DNA from: Bacteroidales bacterium | GTDB taxonomy: Bacteria > Bacteroidota > Bacteroidia > Bacteroidales > UBA10428 | Direction: 5' to 3' | Assembly (NCBI GenBank): GCA_016934055.1 | Contig: JAFGTR010000136.1 | Coordinates: 1 to 64,000 of the forward strand | Length of the DNA stretch: 64,000 bases | Part shown: positions 1-9,176 of the stretch, in pieces | Numbering within the stretch: the stretch's first letter is position 1 | Layout: every line of letters begins with the position of its first letter | Notes under the pieces: generated by a model | Told to the model about the DNA's origin: nothing | What the model saw: only the letters and a program-made list of their open reading frames with translations | Database searches by the model: none | Made by a program: the position numbers and the translations under genes

Positions 1-79
1 ACAGCCCTGTAGACCTTAAATGTCCTCCGGACCATGGAAGGATCGGTTTCAATACCACTATCCCTTCAGGTCAATTGTT

Positions 80-163
80 ATCATGTCTATCCTTTCAATC
101 CTTCTAAATCCTGTTAAAGAAAATATCATGTCTATCCTTTCAATCCTTCTAAATCCTGTTAAA
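80..163. repeat. Two exact 39-bp direct repeats, 45-bp period
   Basis: Positions 80-118 and 125-163 are identical and separated by 6 bp. The unit contains the phrase aatccttctaaatcctgtt. The 6-bp gap is too short for CRISPR spacers. It looks like an extragenic phrase repeat, downstream of the terminator of the minus-strand lipoprotein gene. Confidence 0.85.
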
Positions 164-192
164 AAAAGTCGGACGCTTCAAAAGCGTCCGAC
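161..192 (-). terminator. Rho-independent terminator of the lipoprotein gene
   Basis: GTCGGACGCTT (168-178) pairs with AAGCGTCCGAC (182-192) around a 3-nt loop. On the minus strand the 11-bp stem is followed by seven T (complement of 161-167). It lies about 30 bp after the stop of the minus-strand gene at 223-1101. Confidence 0.9.
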
Positions 193-222
193 AGTTAAAG
201 AAAACAAATATTTTACAGGTCC

Positions 223-1101
223 TTATTCCTGAATCTTAACAGCTATGGTAATAGTTCCTGAAGCGCCGGTGTTGAGATTTGTTACCTGTAGAACACCTTT
301 TTTGCCGTCAGCTGTCTCGAAAGCAACTGTTGTTCCAACATCAAGGCTGGTCACTTTGGAAGCAGAAAGTCCGCTGATGGCATTAACCTCAGCTGCTGTG
401 ACATTGCTGTAATCCAATGAGCTTGCACCAAATTTTGTAGCATTCTTTGTGCTCCATGTGCTGGTCCATGTAAATGATCCGACTCCCGTGCCGTCAACGG
501 TTTCATCGTTGGGCGCTGCAAGTGTGGCCAGATTTGTGGCACCATAATAATACAGCATATCAATTGATGCAGCATTGTTTTTTGCCTGGTCTTCGGCAAT
601 CTTATAACGTAAACCGGTGTTAGCATCCAGGCAACTGGGGTCAGTGCTGGTCTGTGCACCCAAAAGAATGGCTGTAAACTCAGCCTTCAATGCCGGTGCA
701 AGGTTAACCTTTACACTGATGGATTTGGAAGCTGTCTGTCCTTCCTTATCAACCGCTTCTATTTTGACACTGATATCTTCGCTGATATTATCAACGGTTA
801 TCCTGAACGTGTAAGTCAGATCATCTGTGGTTGTTATATCACCAGCATTAAAAGATGAATAAGTGCCAATCTGTGTTTCGCTGGCTGTTGTAACCCTGTA
901 AACAGTTACTTTGTCGAGTTTTTCTTCTGCAACAATTTCACCTGTAATGGTGGCTGAAGAAATGCCTGCTCCAAGGGTTATTTCAGTGCCATCATCAAAT
1001 GTAATGTCAGGCGCCAGGCCGGTAGTGTCATCACCGCATGAATTCAGGAGAACGGCCATGCTGATTACTCCAAGTCCCAAAAAAAGTCTTTTCATTTTCA
1101 T
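223..1101 (-). CDS. Putative secreted lipoprotein, unknown function
   Basis: The 292-residue product starts with a short basic stretch and hydrophobic core ending in the lipobox LLNSC (Cys22), followed by GDD, so it should be a lipoprotein exported by Sec and cleaved by signal peptidase II. Residues about 30-135 are rich in Thr, Ser, Val and Ile in alternating patterns (DKVTVYRVTT, DLTYTFRITV), suggesting an Ig-like or cadherin-like beta-sandwich. The C-terminal half holds a region with a single Cys and an aromatic YYYG stretch. I do not recognise a named family. The gene stands alone, with a strong terminator directly downstream. Cell-surface or periplasmic location is inferred from the signal only; no enzymatic motif is visible. 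Confidence 0.8.
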   Translation of the reverse strand: MKMKRLFLGLGVISMAVLLNSCGDDTTGLAPDITFDDGTEITLGAGISSATITGEIVAEEKLDKVTVYRVTTASETQIGTYSSFNAGDITTTDDLTYTFRITVDNISEDISVKIEAVDKEGQTASKSISVKVNLAPALKAEFTAILLGAQTSTDPSCLDANTGLRYKIAEDQAKNNAASIDMLYYYGATNLATLAAPNDETVDGTGVGSFTWTSTWSTKNATKFGASSLDYSNVTAAEVNAISGLSASKVTSLDVGTTVAFETADGKKGVLQVTNLNTGASGTITIAVKIQE

Positions 1102-1557
1102 AAAGTTTAAAAATTAATTTAACATAAAAGTATTTTCGCTTCTTTTCACAAACTATTTTGTTGAAGTTACAAAAAATTCACATTCACAAACAAATAATTA
1201 TCATAAATTGTTTAAAATCATATCTGTTTTTATGAAACAGTGAAATTAGACCACTGCCGGTATTAACTCCTGTACAAATTAATGTAAATTATCCCTATAG
1301 CCTCTTTATACAAAGATAAAAAAAGTTAAAATCTGTTAAAAAACAACATTGTTAATGAACAAAAAATATACCAGAAATAAATAACAGCAACAACATTGCA
1401 GATAAACGAAGGCCTCTCATCTTATATTGTATACATGAAGAATGCGAGCCGGGATAACTTAATAAGCCTATGCCGGCAGACCCTTTACAGTAAAAGATGC
1501 TTATTCGCATGACAAAACTGACCTTTCTGATTTCTCGTTTTTTTTCCTTTATTTAGC
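1102..1557. other. AT-rich intergenic region, no gene seen
   Basis: This 456-bp stretch separates two divergent genes and must hold both promoters. It is AT-rich with many A/T runs. I could not find a clean TAnnTTTG box; the closest on the minus strand is TACTTTTA about 30 bp before the lipoprotein start. No RNA gene or conserved hairpin is evident. Confidence 0.5.
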
Positions 1558-4500
1558 ATGTCGAAAATCCTGATCAAAATGAAAAAATACAACCTCATCA
1601 ATACCATCTCGGGATGGGTGATCTTCCTGATAGCCGCCTTTGTATATCTTTCTACCATGGAGTCCACAGCCAGTTTCTGGGACTGCGGTGAATTTATCTC
1701 ATCAGCCTTCAAGATGGAGGTCGGACATCCTCCCGGAGCACCATTTTTTATGATCGTGGCACGTTTCTTCACCCTCTTTGCCGGCGACAATACAGAAAAT
1801 GTAGCCACAATGGTTAATGCCCTGTCTGCCCTTGCCAGCGCGGCAACTATTCTTTTCCTGTTTTGGACCATCACACACCTGGCCAGAAAGATCATCATAA
1901 AAACCGATGATTTTCCTGCCGCATCGGTCGCAGCCATTATGGGAGCAGGCGTTGTCGGCGCCCTGGCCTACACCTTTTCTGACACATTCTGGTTTTCAGC
2001 CGTTGAAGGGGAGGTCTATGCCAGCTCCTCACTGTTCACCGCCCTCGTCTTCTGGGCCATTCTCAAATGGGAGAACATTGCCGACCAGCCCCACGCCAAC
2101 CGCTGGCTGGTGTTCATTGCATACCTCATGGGACTGTCAATAGGGGTTCACCTGCTCAACCTGCTGGCCATTCCGGCCATCGTCCTTGTATATTACTTTA
2201 AGAAATATGAAGTCACCCGTGCAGGGGTTATAAAAGCCCTGCTGGTCTCTGCCCTGATCCTGGGATCAGTCATGTACATCATCATGCCCGGACTTATCAA
2301 AATTGCCGTATTCTTTGAACTGCTGTTTGTGAATTCCTTCGGTTTACCTTACAGCACCGGAATATTGATCTATATCCTGCTGCTCATCGGCCTCATCATC
2401 TGGAGCATCTATTACACCCATAAAAACGGAAAGGCCATTCTCAATACGGCCATTTTGTTCCTGGCTGTCATCATCATCGGCTATTCCTCCTACGCCATGC
2501 TGGTCATCCGTTCCAATGCCAACCCGCCCATGGACCAGAATGACCCCGAAGACCTGTTTTCATTGCAGTACTACCTCAACCGTGAACAATATGGTGACCG
2601 TCCCCTCCTGCACGGTCACTATTTCAACGCCCCCGCCATATCGTCAAAAGAAGGCAGGACATACCGTATCCCTAAAGACGGCAAGTATGTGAAAACCGGC
2701 ACCAGGATAAAATATGTTTACGACAACAAGTTCACAACCGTCTTCCCCCGCATGTGGAGCAGCGACGAAGAACATGTGCGTTCATACATTGAATGGGCAA
2801 GGCTCAAAGAAAGATCACTCTACGAGGCCAGTGTCGACCAGCATGGTAATGTCATCAGGGACAGGCAGGGCAATGTTGTCTATGATCACAGCAGGGGCAA
2901 AAAAGCCCCGACATTCGGACAAAACCTGCGGTTTTTCTTCCGCTACCAGCTTGGCCACATGTATTTCCGGTATTTCATGTGGAATTTCTCGGGACGGCAG
3001 AATGACATCCAGTGTCATTCCAGGTACGAGATCACCAAGGGTAACTGGATCACCGGCATACCTTTCATCGATGAGATACGCCTGGGAAACCAGGATGAGC
3101 TGCCTGACAATCTGCTGAACAACAAAGCCCGGAACCGGTATTTTATGCTTCCCCTGCTGCTGGGTTTAGTTGGCCTGCTGTATCATTATTCCCGCCATGT
3201 GAAAGATTTCTGGGTTGTGATGGTGCTCTTCATCATGACCGGCATTGCCATCGTGATCTACCTCAACCAGTACCCCAACCAGCCCCGTGAAAGAGATTAT
3301 GCCTATGCCGGCTCATTCTATGCCTTTGCCATCTGGATCGGACTGGGCGTATTGGCCCTTTATGAAGTCCTCCGGAAGATCCTGCCGGCCTCCCTGTCGG
3401 CCTGGCTGGCATCGGTGCTGGCCCTCGCTGTCGTGCCAACAGTCATGGCCGCTGAAAACTGGGATGACCACGACCGCTCAGGCCGTTACATGGCACGTGA
3501 CTTCGCCTATAACTACCTTAACTCATGTGCACCACAGGGCATCCTGTTCACCAATGGCGACAACGACACATTCCCGCTCTGGTATGCCCAGGAAGTGGAG
3601 GGCATCCGCACCGACGTGAGGGTGGTGAACCTCAGCTACCTCGGCGCCGACTGGTACATCGAACAGATGCAACGCCGTGCTTATGAATCGGCCCCGCTGC
3701 CCATTTCTATGACAAAGGATAAATATATCACCGGAAAAAGGGACATCAACTACGTCGTTGAAAGATTCAACGAATATATTAACCTGAAAGATATCATTGA
3801 CTGGGTTGCCAGCGATGACCCCAGGACCAAGACACTGCCCAACGTGAGCGAAAAAATCGATTACCTGCCTTCACGAAAATTCATCCTTCCCGTCGACTCG
3901 GCGAAAGTGCTGGCCAACGGCACTGTCAGACCTGAGATGGCTGACAGGATAGTGAAAGAGCTGCGATGGGAACTGGAACCCGGACGGCGTTACCTTGTGA
4001 AAAACCACCTCATGATCCTCGACATGCTGGCAACCTACCAGTGGGAAAGACCCATGTATTACGCCATCACGGTCTCAAATGAAAATTACCTTAACCTCGA
4101 CAGGTATTTTCAGATCCATGGTCTTGCCTACCGTATTGTACCGATCGAATCAGAAGGCACCATGTACGGCAGGGGTGGTATTGACACAGAGATCATGTAT
4201 GATAACTTTGTCAACACATTCAGATGGGGAGGCGTTGAAAATCCCGGTGTTTACATTGATGAAAATGTCAACGGCATGCTTTTGAACTTCCGCAATAACT
4301 TTGGACGCCTTGCCCTTGCCCTCATCAACGAAAACAAAATGGATTCGGCAAAAATCGTTCTGGATAAATGCCTTGAAGTGCTTCCTGATACCGTTTTACC
4401 CTATAATATCTTCAGCCTCTCGGTCATCGACGGTTACCTGCAGCTGGGCGATACAACCCGGGCTGATGAAATCAGCAGCATCCTCAGGGAGAATGTGTAC

Positions 4501-4692
4501 GACGACCTTGAATATTATGCCAGCCTTGGCGCAAAATACGACAACCACCTCATGTACGAAAAGCAGGTTGCCTTTTACGTGCTTGATGAACTCAGAAGGC
4601 AGGCCTATCTGAATAATCAGCAGGATATCCTTGCCGAGATACAGGAGCGTATGCAATTCTACGCCTCAGCATTGAAAATGCAACTGCAATAA
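1558..4692 (+). CDS. DUF2723 family membrane protein (GT117/TMEM260-like)
   Basis: This 1044-residue protein has about ten hydrophobic segments in its first 300 residues, a second membrane block near residues 525-645 and a soluble C-terminal part of roughly 400 residues. The N-terminal signature is a first helix, then STMES and WDCGEF (residues 41-46), then a GHPPGAP motif; this is the DUF2723 hallmark. DUF2723 proteins are relatives of eukaryotic TMEM260, a GT-C type O-mannosyltransferase, so a lipid-linked sugar transferase acting at the inner membrane is likely, but that is family knowledge rather than something shown here. The motif QYPNQPRERDYAYAG near residue 570 is typical. Met8 (1579) is an alternative start. 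The polysaccharide deacetylase gene begins 2 bp after the stop, so the two are probably cotranscribed and may modify the same glycan. Confidence 0.88.
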   Translation: MSKILIKMKKYNLINTISGWVIFLIAAFVYLSTMESTASFWDCGEFISSAFKMEVGHPPGAPFFMIVARFFTLFAGDNTENVATMVNALSALASAATILFLFWTITHLARKIIIKTDDFPAASVAAIMGAGVVGALAYTFSDTFWFSAVEGEVYASSSLFTALVFWAILKWENIADQPHANRWLVFIAYLMGLSIGVHLLNLLAIPAIVLVYYFKKYEVTRAGVIKALLVSALILGSVMYIIMPGLIKIAVFFELLFVNSFGLPYSTGILIYILLLIGLIIWSIYYTHKNGKAILNTAILFLAVIIIGYSSYAMLVIRSNANPPMDQNDPEDLFSLQYYLNREQYGDRPLLHGHYFNAPAISSKEGRTYRIPKDGKYVKTGTRIKYVYDNKFTTVFPRMWSSDEEHVRSYIEWARLKERSLYEASVDQHGNVIRDRQGNVVYDHSRGKKAPTFGQNLRFFFRYQLGHMYFRYFMWNFSGRQNDIQCHSRYEITKGNWITGIPFIDEIRLGNQDELPDNLLNNKARNRYFMLPLLLGLVGLLYHYSRHVKDFWVVMVLFIMTGIAIVIYLNQYPNQPRERDYAYAGSFYAFAIWIGLGVLALYEVLRKILPASLSAWLASVLALAVVPTVMAAENWDDHDRSGRYMARDFAYNYLNSCAPQGILFTNGDNDTFPLWYAQEVEGIRTDVRVVNLSYLGADWYIEQMQRRAYESAPLPISMTKDKYITGKRDINYVVERFNEYINLKDIIDWVASDDPRTKTLPNVSEKIDYLPSRKFILPVDSAKVLANGTVRPEMADRIVKELRWELEPGRRYLVKNHLMILDMLATYQWERPMYYAITVSNENYLNLDRYFQIHGLAYRIVPIESEGTMYGRGGIDTEIMYDNFVNTFRWGGVENPGVYIDENVNGMLLNFRNNFGRLALALINENKMDSAKIVLDKCLEVLPDTVLPYNIFSLSVIDGYLQLGDTTRADEISSILRENVYDDLEYYASLGAKYDNHLMYEKQVAFYVLDELRRQAYLNNQQDILAEIQERMQFYASALKMQLQ

Positions 4693-4694
4693 CC

Positions 4695-5345
4695 ATGCTG
4701 CCAACACGAATCCCCGGGCTGGTGAAAAGGCTGTACCACAGCCTGACATGGGATTTGTACAACTGCACCGACAGTGTCTTCCTGACCTTTGATGACGGCC
4801 CGACACCAGGGGTGACCAAACAGGTGCTGGATATCCTTAAAGCCTTTGATGCCCTCGCTACATTTTTTTGTATCGGCCGGAATGCGGAACGAAACCCGGA
4901 ACTTATCAGCATGATCAGGTCTGCAGGACATATCATCGGAAATCACACATACAGTCATCTGAACGGCATGAAAACCAGGAACAGGGATTACTACAATGAT
5001 ATTCAGCTGGCCCGGTCCTTCACCCCTTCAGAATTGTTCAGGCCGCCCTATGGTATGATCAGTCCCTCACAGATAAAACACCTTAAAAAACAATACACCA
5101 TCATCATGTGGGATATCATGAGCTATGATTATGATCCCGCTGTCTCCAGAGAGAAATGCCTTGACAATGTGATAACTTCAGTACGGCCGGGTTCCGTCGT
5201 GGTCTTCCATGACTCCCTGAAGGCTTCGGAGAAAGTGTTGTATGCGCTGCCCCGGGTGCTGGAGTTTGTGAAGGAAAAGGGGTGGAAGGGAAGCCCCCTC
5301 CGGCTCCCCATAAGGGGGAGAGAAAGAAAGGATTGCGAATGTTAA
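4695..5345 (+). CDS. Polysaccharide deacetylase (NodB domain)
   Basis: The 216-residue product has the NodB fold motifs in order: TFDDGP (Asp33/Asp34, catalytic base and metal ligand), HTYSH (His84 and His88, metal ligands), FRPPYG, and VVFHDS near the C-terminus. Such enzymes remove N- or O-acetyl groups from glycans in a metal-dependent reaction. There is no clear signal peptide, so a cytoplasmic or membrane-associated role is possible. It follows the DUF2723 gene by 2 bp, the arrangement often seen in Bacteroidota. The last 20 or so residues (Gly/Arg/Pro-rich, ending in Cys-Glu-Cys) are encoded by a ccccctccggctccccataaggggg stretch that looks like the extragenic C/G-tract repeats elsewhere in this window, so the C-terminal tail may be a recent extension. 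Confidence 0.92.
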   Translation: MLPTRIPGLVKRLYHSLTWDLYNCTDSVFLTFDDGPTPGVTKQVLDILKAFDALATFFCIGRNAERNPELISMIRSAGHIIGNHTYSHLNGMKTRNRDYYNDIQLARSFTPSELFRPPYGMISPSQIKHLKKQYTIIMWDIMSYDYDPAVSREKCLDNVITSVRPGSVVVFHDSLKASEKVLYALPRVLEFVKEKGWKGSPLRLPIRGRERKDCEC

Positions 5346-5588
5346 TGCAAAAAGATGTGTATAGCCACTAAAACACTAAGGCACCAAAAAATATGATCTT
5401 TGCGATCCTTTGCGCCCTTTGCGGTTTAAAATTCAGATTCGTATAGAAGAGCCAACAATCGCAATCAGTAGTCCCTAAATTCTTTGTGCCTTTTTGTATC
5501 TTTTGCGGTTTAAAAAAACTGCCGATCAGGCAGGTATAAAATAATCTTTGCGTCTTTGCGTCTTTGCGTCTTTGCGAGAAATAAATTT
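5346..5588. repeat. Phrase-like intergenic repeats with tctttgcg octamers
   Basis: The region between two convergent genes holds related phrases: tttgcgatcctttgcgccctttgcgg, ctttgtgcctttttgtatcttttgcgg, and four perfect tandem copies of tctttgcg at 5545-5576, followed by catctttgcacctttgtggtt. It has no coding potential. Both flanking genes end here, so terminators are expected, but I see no classical stem plus T-tract. Confidence 0.75.
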
Positions 5589-6734
5589 TTACATCTTTGC
5601 ACCTTTGTGGTTAAACAACAACAACACCAGATGCCTCATCACCATACTCAGCACCACATCCACCTTTCCAACCAGTCCCTTATTCAGGCTTATCAGGTAA
5701 ACCATCCTGTCAAACCTTGCATTTAACGTCAGGTCTTCCTCTCTTCCGCAGGAAATGGCTCTCAGACAGGTTTTCATCATCCAGGCAAATGGTTTGTCCC
5801 TCTCTGAAAATGAAATAGTCTTTTCCGGTATCTCAACCTCAAATAAAAGGTGCATCATCGCAAAAGCCAGCCATAAAGACCTTTTCATATGCAGCGAAAC
5901 TGCCACTGCGATGACCCTGTTCATGTCCATCACATCCTTTTTCTGCCTGTAAAAATGCATTATATCCAGCAGCCACGCCAGACGGCTGAACCGGTGGCAG
6001 GCTGCATGGTAACACAAATAAACAAAGTACTTTTCTGTTGGCAGCACCGGTATGGTAATGCTTTCAAACGCTTCCTGCCTAATATCCCTAAAGAAATTCC
6101 TGTAACGGTGTGCCGTCAGGATAGTATTGGCCAGCGGCTTCACATGCAGGTCAACAGCACATCTGGCTTCCCTGCTGAAATAATGCACCTCGCGTTTGGC
6201 CGATACAAAAAACTTTTGCTTCCAGTTCCCGGTCATCAGCTTCTGTTCGGAACAGGCATATCCCGCCCTCAGGAATACCTCGTGAAAGGCTGCCAGATCA
6301 TCCGTGTTTACCACCATAATGTCCAGGTCGACAGATACCTTCACCGCCTCCTTGCCATACAGCATCCGCGCCAGGTGCGGGCCCTTGATGACGGCATAAC
6401 ACAGGCCTTTTTCATTGAGGTTCCGGCACAGCGCAATCAGTTCATTTAACTGCCGTAATGACTTAATGGCCTGTTGTGTGATCTTTGCATGAAGGTTCTT
6501 TATCTCCCCGGCTAAATCAGGAGAGGGATTTTTCTGAAAATAACGGAAAAGAGAATAATCAGTGGCATGGCGGGTGGATAATGCGGATAGCCTGGCATAT
6601 TCATCCTTATCAACATTTTTTAAAACCTCTTCAACATTACCGAATGTCACAGCATTCACAAAATCCAGCAAAACCTTCAGCTGAGAAGGAAATTGCAGGT
6701 TCATCCATTGCTTTAATCCTGTATAATCAACCAT
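5589..6734 (-). CDS. Nucleotidyltransferase-fold protein of lasso loci (NTP_transf_5-like)
   Basis: The 381-residue product contains a nucleotidyltransferase-like core around residues 110-160: a VIKGPHLA glycine turn, then VSVDLDIMV with the acidic pair expected to bind metal. This pattern fits the NTP_transf_5 family (PF14907). Members are found beside lasso cyclases and HPr-kinase-like genes, as in the paeninodin locus, where their role is not settled. The C-terminal half is helical, with a HAACHRFSRLAWLLDI segment typical of the family. The ATG at 6734 lies inside the end of the upstream cyclase gene (8-bp overlap, 6727-6734), which implies translational coupling. The reaction and substrate are unknown; modification of the lasso peptide is an inference from context. 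Confidence 0.82.
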   Translation of the reverse strand: MVDYTGLKQWMNLQFPSQLKVLLDFVNAVTFGNVEEVLKNVDKDEYARLSALSTRHATDYSLFRYFQKNPSPDLAGEIKNLHAKITQQAIKSLRQLNELIALCRNLNEKGLCYAVIKGPHLARMLYGKEAVKVSVDLDIMVVNTDDLAAFHEVFLRAGYACSEQKLMTGNWKQKFFVSAKREVHYFSREARCAVDLHVKPLANTILTAHRYRNFFRDIRQEAFESITIPVLPTEKYFVYLCYHAACHRFSRLAWLLDIMHFYRQKKDVMDMNRVIAVAVSLHMKRSLWLAFAMMHLLFEVEIPEKTISFSERDKPFAWMMKTCLRAISCGREEDLTLNARFDRMVYLISLNKGLVGKVDVVLSMVMRHLVLLLFNHKGAKM

Positions 6735-8694
6735 GATCCTTAAAATATAACATGATCATCAGGTAAGCATAAAAAGCCCCCGGATTCAGGTAATTCAACT
6801 CAGCTTTATCACGCCTAGCAAGCTTTTCATACCATTCCTGAAAGCGGGAAAAATCAAAAATTTCATTCAGATATGTTGAGTCTGAACATGAATTTATCAT
6901 ATCAAGCATCAAATCCTTTTCATTTACAAAACCATAACGCGTTTGAGGGATTGTGGACCCCGACTTATCATTGCGTTGCCTTATCATTTCCGGAACAAAA
7001 TCTTTAATAGCCTGCCTGAAAATATAGCGATTTATGCCATGATGTTGTTTTACCCAGGGTGGCAAGGACAGACAGGTCTCCATCAGGTCAATATCCCACA
7101 ACGGATAACGATATTCCAGGCCATACTGGGCTGCCGCCGTATAACAGTATTCCATGCGTTGGGGTACATGATCGAGCATAATACGGTCGAATTGTTGCCA
7201 GGATACTTTTTTTCGCCTGAATTTTCTGTAATTATCCCCAAGGCGTTTCCTTAATATATTTATTGCTGCAAAGTCAGGTTTCAAGGGAAGGTTGGTAAAG
7301 CGCCGATCTAACAATTCCGATGTAAAAACGCCTGAATTGTATCTTTGATAATATATTATTGATTTAATATATCTTGCTGCCAAAAGCCCCGGTTTAACTA
7401 ATGATTTAAGGGTAATGCCATTATAATACAATTCATCGATTATGACTTTCCATTGCCGGTCTCGGATAAGTTCATTCCATGGCAAAGATACTCGGGCTGA
7501 AACAAGTTCGTCACCGCCAAATCCTGAAAGCAAAGCCTGAATTCCCTGTTCACCGGCCTTTTCATAAAGTCCCCGGTCAAAAACACTGTAATTCTGCTGA
7601 ACAAAACATGCCTGTAGTTCAACGGTATACTGAAGCAATTCCGGAATCGTACAGTCCAACCGGTCAACACCGTTCCATTTGATGGTTTTAAAATCAACCA
7701 TTTCTGAAATAAATTCCCGTTCATCCTTAAAATCAATACCGGTATTTTCAGGGAAAACATTGGAGAAAGCAGTAAATGATATATGGTTCTTTACAGCAAA
7801 ATCCGAAGCCATGCCGGTCACCGCCGATGAATCAAGGCCGCCGCTTAACTCTGAACCCGGGAAAGTCACCCCTGCACAACGCATATTCACAGCCTTTACC
7901 AGTTTTTCACGGAACAAAGCAATGTAGTCTTCTTCATTTGGCAATTGAATTCTCTTTTCGGGATCGAACTGCCAGTATTGTTGAATCTGAAGGTTCACTT
8001 TTGTTACATGCAGGTAATGACCCGGTTTCAGTCTGAAGACATTCTCAAAAGGAGAAAGTTCCTTTTTTGTTTTTACCGTTACCAGGGTATCTAAAAGGTA
8101 ATCATGCCGCAGGGCAGGTTTTGTTTTAAATGAAGCCTTTACATAACGCAATTCAGAACCAAAAACAAAAACACCATTCCGGTAACAATAAAAAAACGGC
8201 CTCACCCCCATATGGTCCCTCCCGCAGAAAATCTCACAGGTTTCCCTGTTAAAAACCACAAAAGCAAAGTCCCCGTACAAATATTTCACACAGGCCTTCC
8301 CCCATTTCAACCACGCCTCCAGCACAATCCCCGTATCACTAATCCCTCTTTCCCCATTCTGTTTCTGTTTCTCACTCTCACCCTCACTCTCTCTCCCTTT
8401 CTCCCCTTCTCCTCTTCTCTTCATCTCTCCGTCCCTCAGTCTTCCCAAAACCTCTTCCCTCTTATACAAGCTCACATCCCCCACAACCACCCACGGTCCG
8501 CTTACCGACATTGTATCCTTCCCCTCCACCAGCGGATTCTCCAGCACAACAGCCGCCGCCACAAATCCGCCTCTAACCTCAAATGTCTCAAGCCGTCTCG
8601 GCTTAACATACCTCGCTGCCCCCTTCATCCTGCCGATCATCTCAGGGTCAGTCTTTTGCAATTTCGTATTCAGTATTCCAAAAATTGGTGGCAT
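6727..8694 (-). CDS. Lasso cyclase, asparagine-synthetase homologue (C protein)
   Basis: The product (655 residues from the ATG at 8694; a TTG two codons upstream is possible) has an N-terminal glutaminase-like domain and a C-terminal ATP-pyrophosphatase domain with the PP-loop SGGLDSS at residues 284-290. The N-terminus reads MPPIFGIL, so the Cys nucleophile of true asparagine synthetases is absent; loss of that Cys is usual in lasso cyclases, which adenylate a Glu/Asp side chain and join it to the peptide N-terminus. RDHMGVRPFFY and GFGGDEL are other family motifs. Odd feature: residues about 90-117 are an insertion of Lys, Arg, Glu, Gly and Ser from a pyrimidine-rich low-complexity DNA tract (8344-8424). 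Without the neighbours this could pass as an asparagine-synthase-like enzyme; the kinase, B1, B2 and precursor genes nearby make the lasso role likely. Confidence 0.85.
   Translation of the reverse strand: MPPIFGILNTKLQKTDPEMIGRMKGAARYVKPRRLETFEVRGGFVAAAVVLENPLVEGKDTMSVSGPWVVVGDVSLYKREEVLGRLRDGEMKRRGEGEKGRESEGESEKQKQNGERGISDTGIVLEAWLKWGKACVKYLYGDFAFVVFNRETCEIFCGRDHMGVRPFFYCYRNGVFVFGSELRYVKASFKTKPALRHDYLLDTLVTVKTKKELSPFENVFRLKPGHYLHVTKVNLQIQQYWQFDPEKRIQLPNEEDYIALFREKLVKAVNMRCAGVTFPGSELSGGLDSSAVTGMASDFAVKNHISFTAFSNVFPENTGIDFKDEREFISEMVDFKTIKWNGVDRLDCTIPELLQYTVELQACFVQQNYSVFDRGLYEKAGEQGIQALLSGFGGDELVSARVSLPWNELIRDRQWKVIIDELYYNGITLKSLVKPGLLAARYIKSIIYYQRYNSGVFTSELLDRRFTNLPLKPDFAAINILRKRLGDNYRKFRRKKVSWQQFDRIMLDHVPQRMEYCYTAAAQYGLEYRYPLWDIDLMETCLSLPPWVKQHHGINRYIFRQAIKDFVPEMIRQRNDKSGSTIPQTRYGFVNEKDLMLDMINSCSDSTYLNEIFDFSRFQEWYEKLARRDKAELNYLNPGAFYAYLMIMLYFKDHG
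8344..8424. repeat. Pyrimidine-rich microsatellite inside the cyclase gene
   Basis: On the plus strand this tract is almost purely C and T (tctgtttctcactctcaccc and similar). It is read in frame on the minus strand as a Lys/Arg/Glu/Gly/Ser insertion in the glutaminase-like domain. It resembles the low-complexity strings of nearby intergenic DNA and could change length by slippage. Confidence 0.8.
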
Positions 8695-9176
8695 AATCAA
8701 ACCGTATTTCCGCCCTAAATTACATTGTTCTTTTTAGATCGTCAAATTAAGAACGGACCATGTCATTATGTTAAGAATACTGTTCGAACAGTCCTGGAAC
8801 CTCACCCCCTCCCCTCTCCCAAGGGAGAGGGGCGATTGCTCATGCTAATGGTTTGGTTACTGCTTATCAATAATGAAAAAAATTCTACATCACCTGCCGC
8901 TTCCCGCTACAACTTGTCACTTGTAACTCGTAACTCGTAACTTGTAACTTGTCACCGCCTTGGCTCTTGGCTCTTTTATTACTCATCCCTTGTCCCTATA
9001 TTTTTCACTATTCATTTTTCACTATTCACCATTTCACCTTTCCACCGTTCCACTTTTCCACCGTTCAACCGTTCCACCGTTCCACCGTTTCACCTTTCCA
9101 CCGTTCCACTTTTCCACCGTTCCACTTTTCCACCGTTCCACTTTTCCACCTCATTCCGTTTTACTAATTTTGCCCC
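8695..9176. repeat. Divergent intergenic region of phrase repeats and a 22-nt hairpin
   Basis: This 482-bp region separates the divergent cyclase and kinase genes. It holds a palindrome CCCCTCTCCC-AA-GGGAGAGGGG (8811-8832), variations of acttgtaactcgtaact (8905-8952), cttggctcttggctctttta (8959-8978) and many copies of ttccaccgttccactttt (about 9035-9150). The last tract gives long open frames on both strands, rich in Phe, His, Pro and Ser, that I take as spurious. Both promoters must lie here. Confidence 0.8.
9165..9172 (+). promoter_or_regulatory. Candidate -7 box (TAATTTTG) upstream of the kinase gene
   Basis: TAATTTTG fits TAnnTTTG exactly, but it ends only 4 nt before the ATG at 9177. 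If used, the mRNA would be almost leaderless. No TTTG is seen about 19 bp upstream, so it may be chance. Confidence 0.35.

Noticed and set aside
40..165. Possible CRISPR remnant (tttcaatcc phrases)
   Set aside because: Repeat copies are only 6 bp apart, there are no unique spacers and no cas genes.
20..232. Open frame of about 70 codons at the left end
   Set aside because: It is made of the 45-bp direct repeats and the terminator hairpin; the repeated MSILSILLNPV is an artefact.
1485..1937. Long minus-strand frame inside the DUF2723 gene
   Set aside because: It is antisense to a clear family member and has no recognisable motif.
6727..8694. True asparagine synthetase (asnB)
   Set aside because: The N-terminal Cys2 nucleophile is missing and the gene is coupled to lasso-type partners.
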